DNA of 6,022 bases from an uncultured Selenomonadales bacterium (GTDB lineage: Bacteria; Bacillota; Negativicutes; Selenomonadales; Selenomonadaceae): contig CAMNPA010000090.1 of the NCBI GenBank assembly GCA_946547205.1, forward strand, positions 1-6,022, in the 5' to 3' direction. A program made the translations under genes and the position numbers. The notes under the pieces are model-generated. The model worked only from the letters and a program-made list of their open reading frames with translations. It did no database searches and had not been told where the DNA came from. Shown here in pieces: positions 1 to 5,312 of this stretch. Numbering within the stretch: the first letter of the stretch is position 1; every line of letters begins with the position of its first letter.

Positions 1-87
1 AGAATATCAGCTAAAAAATTTTTTGACAAGGTGCAAGGGGAATTATAACTTGCGTTGAAGATTAGATTTGCAATTTTTATCCCGCGA

Positions 88-110
88 ATTGCCGATTGAC
101 TTTTGGCAAT
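88..110. promoter_or_regulatory. Dyad ATTGCC-N11-GGCAAT centred on the flgB promoter -35
   Basis: ATTGCC at 88-93 and GGCAAT at 105-110 are perfect inverted half-sites 11 bases apart, about two helical turns centre to centre. They enclose the -35 hexamer at 96-101. A second partner for the left half-site exists, since GCAATT at 70-75 is the inverse of AATTGC at 87-92, also with an 11-base gap. The arrangement would suit a dimeric repressor, but six-base arms in AT-rich DNA arise easily by chance and I recognise no known operator consensus. Confidence 0.3.
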
Positions 111-124
111 GCACACGATATATT
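96..124 (+). promoter_or_regulatory. Sigma70/sigmaA-type promoter for flgB-flgC and downstream genes
   Basis: TTGACT at 96-101 matches the -35 consensus at five of six bases. TATATT at 119-124 matches the -10 consensus at five of six bases. The spacer is exactly 17 bases. Transcription would start near 131, giving a leader of about 67 bases before the flgB GTG. No convincing sigma28 element is present: GCCGAT at 91-96 resembles the start of a sigma28 -10, but there is no TAAA at the right distance upstream. Confidence 0.7.
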
Positions 125-178
125 TTCAACTGCTTGGGATTTTTTTCAGAAATTATTTTGTACCAATGGACACTGCAG

Positions 179-186
179 AAAGGTGA
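179..186 (+). promoter_or_regulatory. flgB ribosome binding site
   Basis: AAAGGTGA lies 11 bases upstream of the GTG at 198. An in-frame TAA at 195-197 directly precedes that GTG, so no longer flgB is possible. The next in-frame ATG, at 249, would remove the conserved N-terminal helix of the family. Confidence 0.6.
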
Positions 187-197
187 GTGAATCGTAA

Positions 198-623
198 GTG
201 CTTGAACAGATATTCAGTTCGGCGAATTTTGATTATCTGCCACGAGCAATGACGGCGGCGAGCATCAGACAGGAAGTCATCGCCAACAACATTGCCAACG
301 TTAACACGCCGAACTATCGCAAATCCGTCGTGGACTTTGAAAGTCTCTTGGCGAAAGAAATTTATGGTGACGAGCCCGACGGCAAATTGAAAATGGCAAG
401 GACGCACGATAAACACCTTCCTTTTGTACCGCTAAATTTTCACGCTGAACCTACAATCACTCAAGACCACTCGACGATAATGCGCGTGGACGACAACAAC
501 GTTGATATTGATGTTGAAATGGCGACGTTGGCGAAGAATCAGCTCTATTACAATGCGATTGTCACAGAATTTAGCGGACACGTCAGCCGCTTGAAAGGCG
601 CAATTACCAGCAACGGACAATGA
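198..623 (+). CDS. flgB: Flagellar proximal rod protein FlgB
   Basis: FlgB is one of the proximal rod subunits that connect the MS ring and FliE to the distal rod. It is exported by the flagellar type III apparatus. The 141-residue length is normal for the family. The N-terminal flg_bb_rod signature is clear: RQEVIANNIANVNTPNYRKS at about residues 24-43, the helix that packs in the rod core. The C-terminus carries the matching heptad helix (MATLAKNQLYYNAIVTEFSGH, about 108-128). The start is GTG with an in-frame TAA immediately before it. It is the first gene after the promoter at 96-124 and is followed, after a 31-base gap containing a heptad repeat, by flgC, its usual partner. Confidence 0.96.
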   Translation: MLEQIFSSANFDYLPRAMTAASIRQEVIANNIANVNTPNYRKSVVDFESLLAKEIYGDEPDGKLKMARTHDKHLPFVPLNFHAEPTITQDHSTIMRVDDNNVDIDVEMATLAKNQLYYNAIVTEFSGHVSRLKGAITSNGQ

Positions 624-658
624 TCAATGAGCAATTAGGAATGAGGAATTAGGAATGG
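624..658 (+). repeat. Heptad repeat array in the flgB-flgC gap (single arm)
   Basis: Five successive 7-base units fill the gap: TCAATGA, GCAATTA, GGAATGA, GGAATTA, GGAATGG. Bases 633-656 are identical over 24 positions to bases 1540-1563 in the fliE-fliF gap. Here only one arm is present, with no complementary arm beside it. The array includes the flgC start codon, and its purine units supply the flgC Shine-Dalgarno sequence (GAGGA at 643-647). Confidence 0.75.
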
Positions 659-1104
659 GAATGTTTCTAGGAATTGACGCCGCTGCTTCCGGTTTGACTG
701 CCGAACGTTTGCGCATGGACGTTATTTCAAACAATATCGCCAATGCAAACACGACACGCACCGATCGCGGCGGAGCTTATCATCGTCGATTCGTCGTCTT
801 TGAACCGCGAACTCGTGAACCGAAAACTTTTGAGCAAACTTTATCGCGAGCTATCGGCTTGACAAATAAAACCGGCGAAGGCGTCCGCGCAGTTTCAATC
901 ATGGAAGACACGACGCAAGGCCCGCTTGTTTACGACCCCGGTCATCCCGACGCAAATGCTGACGGTTATGTTGAAAAGCCCAACGTCAACATCGTTCAAG
1001 AAATGGTCGACATGATAACCGCGCAACGTGCCTACGAGGCTAATGCCACGTCGATAAACGCCGCAAAAGCTATGGCGACCAAAGCTTTGGACATCGGCAA
1101 GTGA
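655..1104 (+). CDS. flgC: Flagellar proximal rod protein FlgC
   Basis: FlgC is a second proximal rod subunit, secreted by the flagellar export system and assembled after FliE and FlgB. The 149-residue product has the family N-terminus (LTAERLRMDVISNNIANANT, about residues 14-33) followed by the TTRTDRGGAYHRR segment typical of FlgC rather than FlgB. The C-terminal signature includes GYVEKPNVNIVQEMVDMITA with AYEAN after it, about residues 104-130. Two ATGs are possible, at 655 (SD GAGGA, 7-base spacing) and at 661 (SD AGGA, 6-base spacing). I keep 655 because an MGMF-type start is common in the family, but 661 cannot be excluded. The start region lies inside an intergenic heptad repeat. Confidence 0.96.
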   Translation: MGMFLGIDAAASGLTAERLRMDVISNNIANANTTRTDRGGAYHRRFVVFEPRTREPKTFEQTLSRAIGLTNKTGEGVRAVSIMEDTTQGPLVYDPGHPDANADGYVEKPNVNIVQEMVDMITAQRAYEANATSINAAKAMATKALDIGK

Positions 1105-1110
1105 ACGGCT

Positions 1111-1126
1111 TGAAAAAATTTTTTCA
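1111..1126. repeat. A6T6 palindrome upstream of the fliE promoter
   Basis: Bases 1111-1126 read TGAAAAAATTTTTTCA, a perfect 16-bp palindrome with an A6T6 core. It begins 7 bases after the flgC stop and ends 22 bases before the -35 hexamer at 1149. It could act as an intrinsically bent or UP-like element. A terminator is unlikely, because the stem would have only one G-C pair at each end and no loop. A second A6T6 core occurs at 13-24. Confidence 0.5.
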
Positions 1127-1148
1127 CGGCTCCGAGTGCCAAAAATAT

Positions 1149-1176
1149 TTGCCATTATCTTTTTAAGTGTTATAAT
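1149..1176 (+). promoter_or_regulatory. Extended -10 promoter for fliE and downstream genes
   Basis: TATAAT at 1171-1176 is a perfect -10 hexamer. It is preceded by TG at 1168-1169, which gives the extended -10 TGTTATAAT. TTGCCA at 1149-1154 matches the -35 consensus at five of six bases, with a 16-base spacer. Predicted transcription starts near 1183, about 40 bases before the fliE ATG. The site lies in a 118-base spacer, the longest gap between genes in the window, which fits an internal promoter separating flgBC from the basal-body and switch genes. Confidence 0.75.
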
Positions 1177-1222
1177 CGTTCAAGTGTAAGCAAGTCTGGT
1201 TTACGAAAAGGAAGGTGAAACG

Positions 1223-1528
1223 ATGGCTATAACACCGTTGGAAATGACGCCTGTGCAAATGAGCGCGCGCAGTCATCTCAACGAACAACCAAAAGTCGAC
1301 GAGCCCGTTAAAACTTTCGGGGAATTCATGGTCGACGCATTGAAAAAGACAAACGAGCTTGAACTCGAATCCGAACGGCTGAACGCGGCGTTGGCGGCGG
1401 GCAGGATAGAGGATATTTCTCAAGTAGTGGTTGCCTCTCAAAAAGCGGAAATCGCGCTCCAATTAACGCTCCAACTGCGAAACCGTGCGACGGCGGCATA
1501 TCAAGAAATCATGCGTATGCAGGTATAA
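1223..1528 (+). CDS. fliE: Flagellar hook-basal body complex protein FliE
   Basis: FliE is the small adaptor between the MS ring (FliF) and the proximal rod, and it is the earliest exported rod component. At 101 residues it has normal length. The conserved C-terminal half is plain: VASQKAEIALQLTLQLRN followed by the terminal AYQEIMRMQV, the family's strongest signature. The N-terminal part is variable and polar, as usual. The ATG at 1223 has a good purine-rich SD (AAGGAAGGTGA, 1208-1218). It is the first gene after the extended -10 promoter, and fliF follows after a repeat-filled gap. Confidence 0.95.
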   Translation: MAITPLEMTPVQMSARSHLNEQPKVDEPVKTFGEFMVDALKKTNELELESERLNAALAAGRIEDISQVVVASQKAEIALQLTLQLRNRATAAYQEIMRMQV

Positions 1529-1531
1529 GGA

Positions 1532-1603
1532 TAATTAGGAATTAGGAATGAGGAATTAGGAATTGTTTTTTCATTGCTAATTGCTCGTTGCTAATTGCTA
1601 ATT
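1532..1603 (+). repeat. Long heptad foldback in the fliE-fliF gap
   Basis: The left arm (1532-1563) is a run of GGAATTA-type heptads and the right arm (1573-1603) a run of TGCTAAT-type heptads. They are separated by a 9-base T-rich loop (1564-1572). The arms pair over about 30 positions except at four G-opposite-G positions exactly one heptad apart (1560/1576, 1553/1583, 1546/1590, 1539/1597), plus T-G wobbles at 1549/1587 and at the outermost pair 1532/1604. Part of the left arm (1540-1563) is identical to 633-656. The element fills nearly the whole gap, ending just before the fliF SD. Confidence 0.85.
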
Positions 1604-1608
1604 GACCG

Positions 1609-1614
1609 AAAGGA
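1609..1614 (+). promoter_or_regulatory. fliF ribosome binding site
   Basis: AAAGGA lies 9 bases upstream of the TTG at 1624. An in-frame TGA at 1603-1605 closes the frame upstream, so TTG 1624 is the best start (CTG at 1615 lies too close to the SD). The site sits just outside the right arm of the heptad foldback, so the fold could affect ribosome access. Confidence 0.65.
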
Positions 1615-1623
1615 CTGAGTTTA

Positions 1624-3279
1624 TTGGCGAATTGGAGAGAGCGGCTCCGGGAGCTTTGGAATCGCTACGACAACAAGCACAAATATATTTTCATCGGTGC
1701 AATTATCGCCGTTGTGCTTGCCTTCGCGGGAATAAGCTTCTGGTACGGCAGCAAACCCGACTATGTGCCGCTGTATACCAATTTGGAGACGAAAGACGCC
1801 GGCGACGTTGTGAACAGCCTGAAAGAAACGGGCGTGCCCTATGAATTGGTTGAAGATAAACGCGGCTCGACAATCCTTGTTCCTGCCAATCAAGTACACA
1901 ATCTGCGACTGGATTTGGCGGCGGCGGGACTTCCTCGCGGCAACAAAGGCTTTGAACTTTTTGACGACAGCAAATTGGGCGTCACGGAGTTTCAAAACAA
2001 AATCAATTATCTTCAAGCTCTGCAGGGCGAATTGACTCGCACGATTGAACATTTGGACAGCGTCGAAAAGGCGCGAATTCATATCGTCTTGCCGGAAGAC
2101 AGCCTCTACAAAAAAAATGAAAAGCCCGCTACTGCCTCAATCCTGCTCATGTTGAAGCCGGAAACGAAGTTGACTAAGCCGGAAGTCAAAGGCATTGTCA
2201 ATTTGGTAAGTCACAGCGTTCAAGGGCTCGCGCCCGAAAACATTACAATCGTCGACGAACAGGGCAACATTCTAAACACCAACGACGAAGATGAACTTGA
2301 GCAACAGAACGCGCAGAATTTAAAGGCTCTCAACCAGATTGAAATGACAAAACGAGTCCGCGACCACATTCAGCAGAACGTTCAAACAATGCTCGATAAG
2401 ACTTTGGGCGAAGGAAATGCTTTCGTGCGTGTGAGCGTGGAACTTGACTTCGACGACAAAAAAATTGACCGGCAGACTTTCACGCCCGTGGTTGACGAAT
2501 CGGGCATTATCCGCAGTCAACAGGACATTGCCGAAACTTACAGCGGCGAATCAAATGTTCCCGGCGGCCCGGCAGGCGTTCAAGGCAATATTCCCGGTTA
2601 CGTCGCCGAGGACAGAACTGCCAACGCCGAATATGAGCGCAAGGAGTCAACGCGCAACTACGAGATTAACGAAGAGAATCAGAAAATCATCGCGTCGCCC
2701 GGCTCAATTCGTCGCCTGACCGTTGCCGTTTTGGTCAGTGATGAAATTACCGAACTGCAACAGGAAGGACTTTTGAGAGCGGTAAGTTCTGCGGCGGGTA
2801 TCAATGAAGAGCGCGGAGACACCATTTCAGTCGAGCCAATGCCGTTCAATACCGACCTGCGTGATCAACGTGAGGCTGAGGCGCGGCAAGAACAATTACG
2901 CAAAGACAGGATTTTGTACACGGAGATTGCGGCCATGATTTTAATTGCGGCTCTGCTTTTGGGCGGGTTCCTCATGTATCGCTGGAAGAAACGCAAAGAA
3001 CGTCAAGCGGAATTGGAGGCAAGGCTCGAAGCTGAACGAAAAGCTCGTGAAGAAGCCCGACTCGCCGAAGAAGCTCAAAGACGTGCCGAAGAAGCCGAGC
3101 GGCGTATTGAAGCTGAAGCACGAGCCGAGGCTATTGCCAATGAAGAAATTGAAGACGATAAATTAACGCCCGACGAAAGACGTATTCGCAACGAACGCCA
3201 GGCGATTCTCGACCTTATCGACAAAAAACCGGCTGAAGTTGCTTGGCTTGTGAAGACGTGGCTCATCGAAGACGAATAA
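1624..3279 (+). CDS. fliF: Flagellar MS-ring protein FliF
   Basis: FliF forms the MS ring in the cytoplasmic membrane, houses the export gate and binds FliG. The 551 residues show the full architecture. A first membrane helix (about 21-41) is followed by the YscJ/FliF ring-building domains, with the hallmark LPRG at 103-106, QNKINYLQALQGELTRTIE at 124-142 and ARIHIVLPE at 150-158. The third ring-building domain (about 230-410) contains the Pro/Gly-rich beta-collar segment near 311-326 and NYEINE at 345-350. A second membrane helix (about 430-452) precedes a cytoplasmic tail whose last residues (AEVAWLVKTWLIEDE, 537-551) are the FliG-binding helix. Between the membrane helix and this motif lies an unusually long Ala/Glu/Arg helix (about 457-510). 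The start is TTG. fliG follows 87 bases later, across a hairpin. Confidence 0.97.
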   Translation: MANWRERLRELWNRYDNKHKYIFIGAIIAVVLAFAGISFWYGSKPDYVPLYTNLETKDAGDVVNSLKETGVPYELVEDKRGSTILVPANQVHNLRLDLAAAGLPRGNKGFELFDDSKLGVTEFQNKINYLQALQGELTRTIEHLDSVEKARIHIVLPEDSLYKKNEKPATASILLMLKPETKLTKPEVKGIVNLVSHSVQGLAPENITIVDEQGNILNTNDEDELEQQNAQNLKALNQIEMTKRVRDHIQQNVQTMLDKTLGEGNAFVRVSVELDFDDKKIDRQTFTPVVDESGIIRSQQDIAETYSGESNVPGGPAGVQGNIPGYVAEDRTANAEYERKESTRNYEINEENQKIIASPGSIRRLTVAVLVSDEITELQQEGLLRAVSSAAGINEERGDTISVEPMPFNTDLRDQREAEARQEQLRKDRILYTEIAAMILIAALLLGGFLMYRWKKRKERQAELEARLEAERKAREEARLAEEAQRRAEEAERRIEAEARAEAIANEEIEDDKLTPDERRIRNERQAILDLIDKKPAEVAWLVKTWLIEDE

Positions 3280-3289
3280 TTCAGCGACT

Positions 3290-3341
3290 AGTGGTTAGTG
3301 GTTGGTGATTAGAAAAGGCTAATCGCTAACCGCTAATCACT
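3290..3341 (+). repeat. Heptad hairpin between fliF and fliG, terminator-like
   Basis: The arms 3290-3312 and 3319-3341 pair over 23 positions around a 6-base loop (AAAAGG). Nineteen pairs are Watson-Crick. The other four (3294/3337, 3299/3332, 3304/3327, 3306/3325) are G-U on the + strand transcript, and would be C-A mismatches on the opposite strand. Units repeat every 7 bases (GTGGTTA, GTGGTTG, GTGATTA and CTAATCG, CTAACCG, CTAATCA). The hairpin is followed directly by TTTTTCTTTT, so it resembles an intrinsic terminator. It lies inside the operon, however, and I see no promoter after it, so partial termination or mRNA processing/stabilisation is more likely than a full stop. Confidence 0.8.
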
Positions 3342-3350
3342 TTTTCTTTT
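3341..3350 (+). terminator. Possible attenuating terminator tail before fliG
   Basis: T5CT4 follows the fliF-fliG hairpin immediately, as in a rho-independent terminator. Because fliG has a good SD only a few bases downstream (GGAGGA, 3355-3360) and no visible promoter of its own, complete termination here would silence fliG-fliI. Any terminator activity is therefore presumably partial. Confidence 0.35.
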
Positions 3351-3366
3351 GAACGGAGGATAAAAC

Positions 3367-4401
3367 ATGCCCGATTTGTTAAGCGATATGTACAGCGACC
3401 CGAAACCTATGACTGCTCACGAAAAGGCGGCAATTCTTTTCATCGCGCTCGGCGGAGAATACGCATCAAAAGTTTTCGCGCACATGGACGAGGACGAGAT
3501 TGAAGCGATAACGCTCGACATTGCAAACAATAAACACGTCAGCATTGAAAAGAAGAACAAAGTTATCAGCGAGTTTTATCAGCTGATGATGGCGAACGAC
3601 TACATTTCAACGGGCGGTCTTGAATACGCGCAGGACGTTTTGGAAAAGGCTCTCGGTGCGGAAAAAGCCGGAGATATTCTTAAACGCTTGACGACGAGCT
3701 TGCAAGTGCGACCGTTTGAATTCCTGCGCAAGGCGGACAATTCGCAGCTCTTGAGTTTCTTGCAGAATGAACATCCGCAGACAATCGCGCTGGTTATGGC
3801 GTACCTTGATCCGCAACAAGCCGGTATCGTTATGACGGGACTGCCGATAGATTCGCAAGCCGACGTTGCAAAACGTATCGCGCTCATGGACAGGACTTCG
3901 CCTGACGTTGTGCGCGAGATTGAACGAGTGCTTGAGAAAAAATTGTCGTCAATGTCAATGCAAGACTTCACGAGTGCGGGCGGCGTTCAATCTGTCGTCG
4001 AAATTCTCAACCGCGTTGACCGTGCCACAGAACGTGCAATCATTGAATCGTTGGAAGTCGACAATCCCGAACTTGCCGAAGAAATCAAGCAGCTCATGTT
4101 CGTCTTCGAGGATATCGTTATGCTGGACGATCGTTCCGTGCAGATTGTTTTGCGCGAAGTTGACACGAAAGAACTTGCCCTTGCAATGAAGGCGACGAAC
4201 GACGAAGTTACCGCGAAAATTTACAAGAACATGTCCAAACGCGCCGCCGATATGCTCAAGGACGAACTCGAATACATGGGCCCGGTCAAGATTCGCGACG
4301 TGGAAGAGGCGCAGACCAAAATTGTCAACGTCATTCGCACGCTCGAAGACAAAGGCGTTATCGTTATCGTTCGCGGTCAAGGAGAGGGTATGCTTGTATA
4401 A
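3367..4401 (+). CDS. fliG: Flagellar motor switch protein FliG
   Basis: FliG sits on the cytoplasmic face of the MS ring, binds FliF through its N-domain and FliM through its middle domain, and interacts with the MotA stator through its C-domain to make torque. The 344-residue length is normal. The middle-domain EHPQT motif is at 135-139 and the hinge/Gly pair AGGVQ at 204-208. The MFVF motif at 244-247 opens the C-terminal domain. By alignment from memory with E. coli FliG, the torque-helix charges are kept: K275, R292, D299, E300 and K308 correspond to K264, R281, D288, D289 and R297, with two conservative changes. The ATG follows a strong GGAGGA (3355-3360, 6-base spacing). The stop overlaps the preferred fliH start by 8 bases. 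Confidence 0.97.
   Translation: MPDLLSDMYSDPKPMTAHEKAAILFIALGGEYASKVFAHMDEDEIEAITLDIANNKHVSIEKKNKVISEFYQLMMANDYISTGGLEYAQDVLEKALGAEKAGDILKRLTTSLQVRPFEFLRKADNSQLLSFLQNEHPQTIALVMAYLDPQQAGIVMTGLPIDSQADVAKRIALMDRTSPDVVREIERVLEKKLSSMSMQDFTSAGGVQSVVEILNRVDRATERAIIESLEVDNPELAEEIKQLMFVFEDIVMLDDRSVQIVLREVDTKELALAMKATNDEVTAKIYKNMSKRAADMLKDELEYMGPVKIRDVEEAQTKIVNVIRTLEDKGVIVIVRGQGEGMLV
4379..4384 (+). promoter_or_regulatory. fliH ribosome binding site inside the end of fliG
   Basis: AAGGAG lies 9 bases upstream of TTG 4394. It decides the fliH start: the longer frame opening at ATG 4322 has no comparable SD and would put 24 fliG-overlapping residues before the conserved FliH N-terminus. The internal ATG at 4421 also lacks an SD. 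Confidence 0.65.
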
Positions 4402-5299
4402 TAAAAACATTGTGCGATATATGACGGTCGGCGAGCCTGTGATTATCGGTGCAAGACCAAAGCCCGAACCTGAGCCGGAGCCTGAACCCGAAGTCGTCGA
4501 CGAACCGCAAGAAGAAATTCCCGAGCCGGAGCCGGAGCCCGAACCTGAACCTGCCATTCCGCAAGAAGTGTTGGATAAAATTTACGCCGAAATTGAAGAG
4601 ATTGAGCGCAAGTCCCGGCTCACGGAAGAAATTTTGCACGAAGCTCAAGAGACCAAAGCTCAAGCTCAAAAAATCAAAAAGCAGGCGCAAAAAATTCGTG
4701 ACGATGCTCGCGCCGAATCAGAGAAAATCGTTGCCGACACAAAACTTGAGGCTGAAAAACTCCTTGAGAAAGTTCGTAAGGAAGGCTACGACGACGGCTA
4801 CAAGGAAGGCAAAGAGCAGGGCATTAAAGACGGCAAAGAGCGCATTGAAGACGAACTCGCCGACATTGTCCGCCAAGCCAACGACAACGCGCAGAAAACC
4901 ATTCAAGACGCCAAAGAGCAGACGGCTGAATATTTCATTCGCGCGGAAGATGATATTGTTAAAGTCGTGATGATGGCGATTGAAAAAATTTTGCCGCAAC
5001 ATTTCCTTGACGTGCCGCAAGTCGTTCTGCCCGTCGTGAGAGAAGCGATTAATCACGTGCGCGACCAAAAGGAAATTAAAATTCACGTCGAGCCGTACAG
5101 CTACGATTTAATTTTGATGGCGCGAAGTGAATTTCAATCCATGATGACCGACGGCACCGCGATTGTTGAAGTTGTCTCCGATGAAGCGTTAAAGCCCGGC
5201 GATTGCGTCATTGAAACTCCTAACGGCGGCGTCGACGCGAGACTTTCCACGCAGCTTGACCTTATGAAAAAAGCCGTTCAAAGCGTGCTCAACAAATAA
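4394..5299 (+). CDS. fliH: Flagellar assembly protein FliH (export ATPase regulator)
   Basis: FliH dimers bind the N-terminus of the FliI ATPase, restrain its activity and dock it at the C-ring and export gate. From TTG 4394 the product is 301 residues. It has a short conserved N-terminus (NKNIVRYMTVGEP), then a low-complexity Pro-Glu linker (residues 22-53). A long coiled coil (about 58-130) follows, and then the FliH glycine ladder with Gly at 131, 135, 139, 143 and 147 (GxxxG repeats). The C-terminal domain ends with the family motif PGDCVIETPNGGVDARLSTQ and a terminal helix. The frame is open further up, to ATG 4322, but that part overlaps fliG and lacks an SD. The TTG start overlaps the fliG stop by 8 bases, suggesting translational coupling. 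Confidence 0.92.
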   Translation: MYNKNIVRYMTVGEPVIIGARPKPEPEPEPEPEVVDEPQEEIPEPEPEPEPEPAIPQEVLDKIYAEIEEIERKSRLTEEILHEAQETKAQAQKIKKQAQKIRDDARAESEKIVADTKLEAEKLLEKVRKEGYDDGYKEGKEQGIKDGKERIEDELADIVRQANDNAQKTIQDAKEQTAEYFIRAEDDIVKVVMMAIEKILPQHFLDVPQVVLPVVREAINHVRDQKEIKIHVEPYSYDLILMARSEFQSMMTDGTAIVEVVSDEALKPGDCVIETPNGGVDARLSTQLDLMKKAVQSVLNK

Positions 5300-5312
5300 G
5301 AGGTGTTTTATC

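Noticed and set aside
23..49. TTGACA followed by TATAAC as an upstream promoter
   Set aside because: The -35 is perfect, but the spacer is only 15 bases. The promoter at 96-124 has better overall geometry and is closer to flgB.
91..98. GCCGATTG as a sigma28 (FliA/SigD) -10 element
   Set aside because: Six of eight bases fit, but there is no TAAA -35 at 14-16 bases upstream.
166..186. Tiny upstream reading frame MDTAER ending at the flgB SD
   Set aside because: It has no ribosome binding site of its own, and such short frames are expected by chance in a leader.
1602..1844. Open frame on the + strand overlapping the start of fliF
   Set aside because: It overlaps fliF in another frame and the translation has no recognisable domain; fliF accounts for this DNA.
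1621..2082. Minus-strand frame of 153 codons opposite fliF
   Set aside because: It is a shadow of the conserved FliF ring-building domains and resembles no known protein.
624..3341. The repeats as a CRISPR array or an insertion sequence
   Set aside because: There are no regular spacers, no direct repeats of CRISPR length, no transposase frame and no target-site duplication. The arrays are simple 7-base units.
3600..3971. Minus-strand frame of 123 codons inside fliG
   Set aside because: It lies entirely opposite conserved FliG middle-domain coding sequence and carries no domain signature.
3955..4557. 200-codon minus-strand frame beginning with a Gly-Ser repeat
   Set aside because: The Gly-Ser run is simply the complement of the Pro-Glu codons of fliH, and the rest mirrors fliG. 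It has no credible start signal.
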